A stretch of 64,000 bases of DNA from Neospora caninum Liverpool. Taxonomy: Eukaryota > Apicomplexa > Conoidasida > Eucoccidiorida > Sarcocystidae. Made by a program: the position numbers and the translations under genes. Below, piece after piece: positions 56,439 through 64,000 of this stretch (positions are counted from its first letter, which is position 1; each line of letters opens with the position of its first letter). The stretch lies in the NCBI RefSeq assembly GCF_000208865.1, contig NC_018386.1:1302001-1366000 (forward strand), given 5' to 3'. The notes below the pieces were generated by a model. It was given only the letters and a program-made list of their open reading frames with translations. It was not told the origin of the DNA and did not search any database.

Positions 56439-57664
56439 GGAAGGAGATTGATGCGCACATGTCTGTACATGAATAAATGCCTTCTACGCATATGTATGAA
56501 CTGTGTAGAATTACCATTCCTGGTTCATCTGCGAGAATGAATCCGCCGAGAGTTCCAGAGAGCGCTTTGTTCACGGAGCCGCAGAGAAGCGACATCCAGT
56601 GCAGACCTGCGAACGCGAGGGAGGACAGAGACACGAGCGTTTCTGCATTCCGGCCTCCTCTAACTGTTTCTCTGTCTCTCGATTTGCGCGGGTCCCTACT
56701 CGGGTGTATCGACGACAGGGCTGCGCGGGTTTCCCATCGAGCCAAAAGACGAGTCGGCACGCCTTTCGAGAGACGCATGCTGACCTGTTAGTTGATAGGG
56801 GAACATTTGAAGCCGAAAGAGATTGGCAATGGTGAGTTTGTCGACCTGCGGAGTGGAAATGTACGGAAATCGACTGCAGCAAAGTCTCAGGTGTCCTCGC
56901 AGTTTCCCAGTTCTCTCCCATTCTCGGCTGCATCGGCACTCGACACTCTTCACGACATCCGCGTTCGGATCCTCCGCAGCAATCGCCAGGTCGCCTCTCC
57001 TTTCTCCGCCTGCGCTCCTCGCCTCTTCGGAGGACGCGGCACTCCCCGTCTCCGTCCGGGAGGTTTGTGGGGAACTTCTCGCCTCTTCATTTTCGGCCGT
57101 CGCTTCGCTCTCTCTCTCGTGGACCGAGTTCTGTCTTGAGCGTCTCTCACGCTCCGCCGTTCGACTTCTCCCCTCCTTCCGTCCTGAGAGTTGCTGCACG
57201 AGCATCTCTGCGAGCGTCTGAGCAAAGGCGAGAGCCTCCTGGGCCGATTCGAGGCTGTCTTGGGCTTCGCCTGCTTCTTCGCTCTTGTGGGCAGTGGCTC
57301 CCGTCGCCTTCTCTCCCTGTCCTTCATTCTGGCGCATGTTGACCTCGGGAACGCCTTCGACTTCCCTCTCCGGGATCTGTGGGAGGCGAGGCGCAGCAGC
57401 GCCGCCTCGCGGGTTTCTCTCGCTTGCGAGTTTCTGGATGAGAGGGCGAGGCTTAAATCGGCCGTTCGCCGCGGGAGGCTCTCGCGCCTCGATACACCGC
57501 CGGAGGCAAGCTGCATCGCCCTTGTTTCCACTGTCTTGGAAAATGAGGTAAGAACCTCCGCCTCCCGGGCCTGGCTGGCGGTCGTGCGCGTCGTGGAAAA
57601 GCCGCCGAGGGTGGCGGGGGTGAAAAGAAAACGGAAGGTCGTGAGACCGCTCGGGAGTGTCCAT
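50828..57664 (-). CDS. SNF2-fold protein with degenerate ATPase motifs, eight exons, about 1,408 aa
   Basis: Exons: 57664-56785, 56606-56515, 56155-54969, 54240-53493, 53076-52802, 52427-52040, 51892-51788, 51379-50828, all in phase. FPYQLTGLHWMSLL (about 290) is the SNF2 entry signature (YQ..GL.WM). ILADEPGMGSSVQTA replaces the Walker A ADEMGLGKT.QT, so the GKT triplet is lost. SLLVVSS then CRKWAPSL fits motif Ia. LLATYEELLQ precedes CVYDLRDVNYT where DEAH is expected (about 560). LLITNADPSACRA replaces LTGTPLQN before LLPLLLPAFF. PLVLRRARS matches PF.LRR.K. VVILNPLACAVASRC and FVIPYGSSKETAAQ replace motif V (TRAGG.G.NL) and the FD..WNP..QA.DR.HR.GQ block. Walker Lys, DEAH and Arg fingers are all missing while the frame stays open. 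Known family: chromatin remodelling/DNA translocases; here probably a non-catalytic scaffold. Exon 5-7 edges are the least certain. Confidence 0.8.
54366..54420. repeat. AT-rich microsatellite-like tract in intron 3 of the SNF2-like gene
   Basis: Degenerate ATA/TATA units about 130 bp upstream, in gene sense, of the exon 4 acceptor. Confidence 0.75.
56402..56438. repeat. compound (AT)n(AG)n microsatellite in intron 2 of the SNF2-like gene
   Basis: About nine AT units run directly into about nine AG units. In gene sense (minus) this is CT then AT, between exon 2 and exon 3. Confidence 0.92.
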
Positions 57665-59325
57665 AATCTCGTCAACCGAAAGGAAGCTTCCGTTGCAGGC
57701 CTAGGAACCACCTGCTGGTACACAACGCCTATACCTGCACTGATGTAGATTCAACCCTACACATGCTTATACATCCCCATTTAGTGTAACAAAGCACACG
57801 AAGATGGAAGTGTATGTACATGAACTTTTATGAAAATGAGTGGAAGGAGATTCTTTTACAGACTCGTGGAGGGGGCCTTTTCGCGTGGTGACGGCGTTCG
57901 ACAGTGGGCTGTGTGTCATGCGAAACAGAATCGCTGGACACACATTCAGGGCTCCGTTCCTGGGTCTTCCGGGAGATAACCGACAACACCAGGAAAGTAT
58001 AGATCTGTTTTCGGACTCAGACGCTGCGGAAAGAGTTCGAGGACAGCAGCTTAGGAATGTGAAAGCCTTGCTTCTCGGCCATGAAACTAGCGAGGCAGGC
58101 GAGAGGACGCCGAGAAGAAACCGGGCAACTTTGCGAGGAAAACTGTCTGCGAAACACACGAACACCAACAGATTGGTTTTCCGAGATCTCTCGCAGGTTC
58201 GGGCGAAAAAAAGAGAAATCGAAAAGTACACAATGCGTTCCAGGCAGGCTCTGCAGCCAGAACCAGCCGAGGATCGAGGATGGCGAGGGCGAGGAGAGGC
58301 GAAGAAAAGATGGGCGTTGCACCGGTCGTTCTTTGCTGTCGCGGCCCCCAAGACAGATCACCCGCCGTACGTCAGGTGGTTTGTCTTCTGACTCGAAAGA
58401 AAAGAACGGCAAACGAGGAACGCCGAAGAGAGGAACAGACCCTTGCATCCGCGCACACGTGTTCTTGCTTCTCTCGACGGTTGAAAAGGCTTTTTCCCGT
58501 CACTTCACGCCTTCTCTTCACAACGGAACAGCGGGCGTGTGCGCGCCAAAACAACACCCCCCGTGAGTTGTACATACACTGCGCATGCACGGAAAAGTGT
58601 TTTTCGGGTGCCGTTTGCGACAACGCCGGCCTGCTTTGCGATCCTTGTTGTTCTCTTGTGAGGCGTGAGGAGTCTCGAACTCGCACAAGGGTCTTGCTCC
58701 CTTTTCGTTCAATTCCGTTTTTGGTTTCGCCGGTTTTTCCGTCAGTCCGAGAGAATGGGGCGATGGGACTGAGCTCCGCATTTCCTCACTGTGCATGCAT
58801 CCGATAACGCGTTCAAAACAATGGCGAAAGTCTGTCTTTGGCGTGACTGTGCGGCGCCGTAAATTTCTGAGTCAAGTCAATTCTGTCGGAAGGAAGTCAG
58901 GAAAACGACAGCAGGAATCTACCACTCCCCTACAGAGCACCTCAAACAGGCAACAGCCCTCCAGTCATTGTGTTGCTTCTGCGTGCGATTCCCTGGCATG
59001 TTTCTCGGTCGTTTCGCTTCTCGGATGAGAGCAAGCGTGGACATCTGCAGGTCATGTGCTGAGCAAAACTGTTTTCTTTTTTTGCGAAGAAACTCTCACA
59101 GATATACTTGTCTCCTCTTCTGGTGGAGATTCTCTTCCCTCCAAAAAGTGGTGTCTACGAACGACGAGAACCGTCTCTAAACTTGAGCACGACGCGTGCT
59201 GTTCGACATCCGAGCGAATCCCATTCAAAATCCAAAGCCGTTCATACACTCTATCTCTGCTCATGCACCCGAACACATATGACCATGTGACACACGTACA
59301 TATAAAATCTTTGCATGAAAAAAAC

Positions 59326-59349
59326 CTATATATATATATATATATATAT
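59326..59349. repeat. (TA)n microsatellite
   Basis: About twelve uninterrupted TA units in the intergenic region upstream of the 59875 gene. Confidence 0.92.
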
Positions 59350-59710
59350 GCGGGTACGTGGGTGTACATCTGTCGTGTGTCCCTGTCGCTCTCTTTCTCC
59401 CTCTCTATCCATATATATCCGTTCATGTGTTGTATTTTCTCATCTCGTGCATTTTTTGGTTTGCTGCAAACGTAAATCTACACTGTTTTTAAGATCGTGA
59501 GTGTCCATATTCCCGCAGTCCCGGACAGGCAGGCCGACGGGGTGTTTCTTGCTGGTGCGTGCTGAGCCTTCCCTATCGCGCGCGCCTCGTGTCCTCGAGC
59601 TCTCTTTTTCTGTCACTCGGTGCCTCCTCTCCAACGCCTTTTTGAACGAGCAAAATTTTTTCCACAGTTTTTTGCGCCGCTGCTTCTGACCGCCGCTCTG
59701 CGCGGAATCG

Positions 59711-59736
<26 letters not shown>
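59711..59736. repeat. 26-C homopolymer
   Basis: Twenty-six consecutive C on the plus strand, 138 bp upstream of the start codon at 59875. The minus strand is a potential G-quadruplex and the plus strand a potential i-motif. Confidence 0.95.
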
Positions 59737-59741
<5 letters not shown>

Positions 59742-59874
59742 CGGTGTTGCTAAACACGTATCTGGAGAGAAACACGCAAACAAGAGACCGTTATATCTCG
59801 AGGCTCTTTGGGTACGCGAACGCCTTCACTTAGTCACTAGCTTCGATTCCTAGTGCCGTTTTGTCGGGAAAAAG

Positions 59875-60483
59875 ATGACGCTGGAGGGGGAGGCCAAGGC
59901 GGAGTTTCCGAGGAGCGAGGTGGAGGGCTTGGGAGTGAAAGGCGGCGCAGAACTGCAGGCCTTTGGCGACTCGACGGACCACGATTCGCTCTCTGAGCGG
60001 TCTCGGGACGAGAGAGAGAGCCTCTTGTGTCACCCACCTGGCTCGGCCTCCACGATCGCTCTGTCTTCTTTGAGCCCGCGAGATTTTGAGAACACTTCGA
60101 AGGACAGCGAAACCACGTCTGAAGAGGGGCGTGTGGAGGATGCAGCGAGTGCGCCGCTGGGGGACGGCAGGCGTCCGGAAGAGCGCGAGAGCCTAGAGAA
60201 GGGCGGAGACTTTTCGCCGGATGTGGAAGGCGAGGCGCAGTCGCCCGTTGCAGCGGCGTGTCGCGCTGTGATCTCAGCGATGAAGCAAGACGAGTTTTTT
60301 GCAGAAGCGAGCAAACTGATTCGACGCGAGAGATTCAGATATCTGGAGGGAATCCGAATGATGAAGGAAGACCATTCCTACCTTGATTTGTCATTCGAAG
60401 ACAATGGGACGCCGTCCAAGCTCGTCGCCCTCATGGATGCTCTCGCACAGGACAACTCGCGATGCGAAGGCTTCAACTCCTGA
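59875..60483 (+). CDS. intronless 202-aa acidic hypothetical protein
   Basis: The ATG at 59875 has an A-rich context (gggaaaaagATGacg) and the frame ends with TGA at 60483. Residues 1-120 are acidic, Ser/Glu/Gly-rich and low complexity. The last 80 form an ordered-looking domain: AACRAVISAMKQDEFFAEA, KLIRRERFRYLEGIRMMKED, then YLDLSFEDNG and KLVALMDALAQD. No signal peptide or membrane span. I do not recognise the family. The gene is bracketed by the C26 tract upstream and the G22 tract 100 bp downstream. Confidence 0.75.
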   Translation: MTLEGEAKAEFPRSEVEGLGVKGGAELQAFGDSTDHDSLSERSRDERESLLCHPPGSASTIALSSLSPRDFENTSKDSETTSEEGRVEDAASAPLGDGRRPEERESLEKGGDFSPDVEGEAQSPVAAACRAVISAMKQDEFFAEASKLIRRERFRYLEGIRMMKEDHSYLDLSFEDNGTPSKLVALMDALAQDNSRCEGFNS

Positions 60484-63400
60484 CGGTTGTCTTTGGCCTC
60501 GCGTCTCGCGTTTTTTCTGACCACGGAGCGAACAGAGGACGAGTTTCTGCGGTGCGCGCAGGCGCGACGCACACTTTTTTCTGGGGGGGGGGGGGGGGGG
60601 GGGGCTCGACCAGACGAGCTTTCGACCGTCTGCGTTTCTTTGCGGTTCCCGGCACAGAGAGAAAAGGACGCAGCAGCGTTCTCGTGCTCTTTTGAATGTT
60701 TGTTTGCTGAAGTCGGCATTGCTGGTGCTGCCAAAAGAACGGCTTTCTTGCGATCAGGCGTCCGCCCGAGCCAAGCAGAAGGGACAAACGGTTCGTTCTC
60801 CGCACGGCGCAGAAAGGCTTTTGCAGCGCGTATGCGTTTTGCAAGCTGAAAACACGGAAACCAGAGGAAATAGGGAGCGTTCGTGGACCAAGCGAACGCG
60901 GCAATCGGCAGCTGGTATCCACGCCGCGTACCTGGTGGCGTTTTGCTGTTTGAAAATGTTTATCATGCGCGCGTCGAAAGTGCGGCAGAAGTCAAGTGCG
61001 TACCGACGTGAATAGTGCGAATCCATTGCGTGTGTTTTTGGCGTCAATTCACGTGTGCAGCAGAGCGTGCGTCCACTCGGTTTTGTGATGCAAATCAATG
61101 GAGGACGCCATTTCCTGTTTCCCCCTGTCTGCCGACAGCGGGAGGGGAAGGAAGAAAACGCAAACAGTGATGCACGCTGCACATAGCTTTGTTATGGAAC
61201 GAGTATTTTTGTCGATTTGAACATTCCGTCGAGCTTGCGAGGTAGAGTTTTTTCAATGTAATCACTTTTCATGTGCAAAGAACGGGGCGGTGGACCTCCC
61301 TATACAGCCCGATCTGTGCGCTGCGAGTTCCTGTGTGTCCATCATCGGCGCCTTGGCTAAAGGTTCACAGTTTGTGGGCGCGCCCGTCGGACTTCACGAT
61401 CTGTGGAGTTTCTGAGAGAGAACCATGGATCTTTTTTGGCGTCAAGAAGCAGGAACAAACTTGGTCCATAGGCTTTTTACCGCCCGATCTCGTTTTGCTT
61501 CCGTCCCCACTCCCCTCACGGCCTTCCCCTCATTTGCACAAGTCTATTTTCATTGGCGCGCTGCCGCAAGGGTACCAAACCGTAGCTAAGCGGCGGCAGC
61601 TACAGTGTGGTAAGCTATCGCGGTACCGCTAAACAGCGACTGTAACTTCTGCCCTACAGAGAAAGCCGGCCTTACAAGAACTTCAGCTCTTTCATTAATC
61701 CGCAAAGTTCGACATGAGTACTGAATTTCCAGGATAGCAGTGAACAAATGCTGGCGTCGGTTCTTCAGAAATAGAACGACTCCGAAACCCTGTGTTTCCA
61801 GCATAATAATGTGGCTGTACAATTGACGTAGAACAACAGTACGCCCCAATGTATACGAAGAAATTGTCTTCTAGGTTAGGTAGCGTATGCCTGCGTTCGT
61901 AGATTCTCAGTCGACGGCACGCACAACTCTGGTAGAGCCTTTTCTCATGTCTACACCATCTCTGCTAGCTCCCAGTAACAGTGTTGACCGTCAAGCGCTC
62001 AACACCCCTTGCAAAAACAGGTATGCCTCACGACAAAAATAGGCTACTAAACGAGCTTCCATCCAACGGATTTGTATATTCGAGTGCAAATCGGCCTCGC
62101 AGTACCAAATCCGCAACAGCTGACGTTGAAGAGCTTTCACCGCTTTCTCTGCTGGTAGGCCTCCTCGACGGAGTGTGCCTCAACAATCTCTTCTGTTGCC
62201 GATTTCTCGACCTAGCTACTCCGATACTCAGCCCCGCCAACCATTGCCAAGGACTGTTTCGGCTGCGTTACGCTTATACCAAGCAGAATGGTACCATACA
62301 CGTATCTGTTTCCTCTGCTACACGGTTGATGTCTGCATGAGGCACGGTCGGCCAATGTAAGTTTGAGTTGAAACTGAAATCCACTGTTACCGTAGTAAAG
62401 CAGTAAACCATGGCACGTTTGTCTAACCGTGCCTCCACCGTAGCGATGTTGCCCGTGGCCAATCCCCTTCCCCCTTGGCACGGTTGCTGCACAGGTCGTC
62501 TCCAGTGTTGTCGCACTCCACTTGTGCAAAGTGGAGCACGTCCGTATTAGTCTCCTATCTTCCATGGCGTCGTTCACTGAACGCCGGTTCCCAGTCTACG
62601 TCAATGGAAGGCGTGCGGGAATTGGAACAAAAAGAGGCTCATTCATGCTGTGTTCCAACGGTCTCTTCACACCTCCCGGTACGCGGCAACCATGGCAGAC
62701 TTGCCCCTGCGTGGCCTCTGCAGGTGCTCTCTGTGCTGTTCTTCAGTAACGTATCCGGTTCCCGGACCTTTCTGCACTGATATCTTAAGGGTTAAGCGGC
62801 TTTTAATCGCCCCGATATCGTCGCTTCTTGATGGATGTCCGCAGTGTCTCACCTCGAAACCGCGTGTTTGCGACATAGTTACGTTCAGCCGTTACCGGAC
62901 CCTCGGCGCGGTGTATCACCAGTATGTGTGGCGTGAAACTGGTACATCGAAGAGCGACGCCTGCGACGAAACGCGTGAAACTGGAAAGGCATCCTCACCT
63001 GACATTTTCTGGAAAATAACGCACATTCCGGCGGCCCACGTGGCCGGAAGTGAGACGCCACACCAGAACTCGTCCGCTGGCCGCCTGAAACGATTGCAAA
63101 GGCTGAAGGCTGATTGAAGGCTTCTGCTGTGGATACCTTTCGATCCGTAGAGCAGCAATAGCGACTATGACTGGCATAGACAACTCGTACTCTGAAAGAA
63201 GGCTGCGAACCCATAGGAGCAAACGCTCGGACAGGCTGCGTGTACCTAAACTGCACACACACGCGCTCGCGGACACACGGACCACCGGCTCGGACCCTTC
63301 GGACGCAGTGGTTGCCGGGTGGTCAGTCTCGACCGCGCTCTTGGATCTGCCAAGCACGTAAGCTGCTATATTTTGTCTTTAGAAAAGGAAGCGGTGCAAT

Positions 63401-63839
63401 CCATGCATCTGGACGCCAACTGGTCCTGGTTGGACACAGATTTCCGCGATTGTAGAGAGTGCATGGCAATATCGCACATCCCAGGGTTTTTTGCGTTCCT
63501 GCGCAAGCAGTCCTCCTCACAACCGCCTCTTAACCCCGGCCGTGCACTGAAGGCACTGACTTCGTTTTGAGAAACTGGACGACTGAGGGAGGGATGAGCG
63601 GAAAGCGGTGGGTGCGCCACTGCGGACCGGTCGTGCACTGGCAAAATTGCTGGGAGACAGGCTGCTTGTGTGCTGGTCTTTCCACGGCCGGTCCTCCGAC
63701 CCGGTGAGCGTTTTGACAGGCCGAGGCAGTAACCATAACTAACCGTTCCGCATTCCGGACTGCTATTGTATTTGTGCGGTGACGCCGCTTGGAAGACTTA
63801 GCAAGTTCTTGTTCCTCGAGTCTGATCGAGAAAAGCATA
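60484..63839. other. long stretch with no confident gene
   Basis: 3.35 kb of AT-richer sequence. It begins with the G22 tract (60583-60604). Candidate plus frames at 62549-62755 (ASFTERRFPVYVNGRRAGIG) and 62860-63117 (DIFWKITHIPAAHVAG) look mildly coding but have no start or splice model I trust. Part of the end must be the promoter of the gene at 63840. Confidence 0.4.
60583..60604. repeat. 22-G homopolymer
   Basis: Twenty-two consecutive G on the plus strand, 100 bp after the stop of the 59875 gene; potential G-quadruplex on the same strand and complementary to the C26 tract at 59711. Confidence 0.95.
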
Positions 63840-64000
63840 ATGAAGCTCTTCTCGGAGCTGGTGCTCGCAGGCCTCTCGTTTTTTGCTGCCCTCAATCTCG
63901 CGGGCACGAGCGCCGCACGTGCGGAACTACCGGAGATCGCTGTGCGTGAAGACAATGATTTTCTCTCAGTACCTGATGCACCCGCCACTTCATCCATGGC
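63840..64000 (+). CDS. 5' part of a secreted-protein gene (signal peptide), cut by window edge
   Basis: The ATG at 63840 follows a stop-containing leader and opens a frame that stays open to the window end. The first 27 residues form a classic cleavable signal peptide: KLFSELVLAGLSFFAALNLA followed by small residues ending near AARA. The mature part begins acidic (ELPEIAVREDNDF). Dense-granule and other exported coccidian proteins look like this, but 53 residues do not identify it. Incomplete at the 3' side. Confidence 0.68.
   Translation, partial: MKLFSELVLAGLSFFAALNLAGTSAARAELPEIAVREDNDFLSVPDAPATSSM

Larger units (their letters stand above)
57665..59874. promoter_or_regulatory. divergent intergenic region between the SNF2-like gene and the 59875 gene
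   Basis: 2.2 kb holding both upstream regions. It contains an (AT)n tract at 59326-59349 and the C26 tract at 59711-59736. Plus-strand frames at 57840-58390 are Arg-rich but matched no family and lack plausible splicing; I do not call them genes. Confidence 0.45.

Overview
The window reads as nuclear DNA of a Toxoplasma-like coccidian (Apicomplexa, Sarcocystidae). Genes are split by GT-AG introns, coding exons are GC-rich and packed with Ser/Arg/Glu/Ala low-complexity inserts, GCATGC-type elements recur, and the proteins that can be recognised are eukaryotic. I cannot separate Toxoplasma, Hammondia and Neospora from sequence alone. Gene models below were built by hand from reading frame, splice signals and intron phase.

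Layout. 110-1929 (-) is a complete secreted pepsin-type aspartyl protease made of ten small exons with introns of only 54-70 nt. 4405-6286 (-) is a CCDC174-like coiled-coil protein, divergent from 7958-9178 (+), a CINP-like (CDK2-interacting protein) single-exon gene. 11434-27451 (-) is telomerase reverse transcriptase (TERT), the main object of the window: eight phase-consistent exons, about 4,530 codons, with TEN, CP, QFP, T, RT 1/2/A/B'/C/D/E and CTE signatures separated by very large low-complexity insertions. 29551-35377 (+) is a twelve-exon gene for a probable mitochondrial, single-pass membrane protein with two divergent EF-hand-like loops and a coiled-coil tail. 37644-38917 (+) is a U1A/U2B''/SNF-type snRNP protein with two RRMs. 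40721-48000 is sparser: two small signal-bearing proteins, one doubtful two-exon gene and a TMEM205-family membrane protein. 50828-57664 (-) is an intact gene for a SNF2-fold protein in which every ATPase motif is degenerate. 59875-60483 (+) is a small intronless gene framed by a C26 and a G22 tract. A secreted-protein gene begins at 63840 and runs off the window.

Composition changes along the window: about 6-34 kb and 51-58 kb are GC-rich with long exons, while about 1-5 kb, 35-50 kb and 61-64 kb are more AT-rich with short exons. Functional links are limited. TERT lies tail-to-tail with the CINP-like gene, and CINP is known elsewhere as a replication/checkpoint factor. The other neighbours look like ordinary eukaryotic gene mixing rather than an operon-like system.
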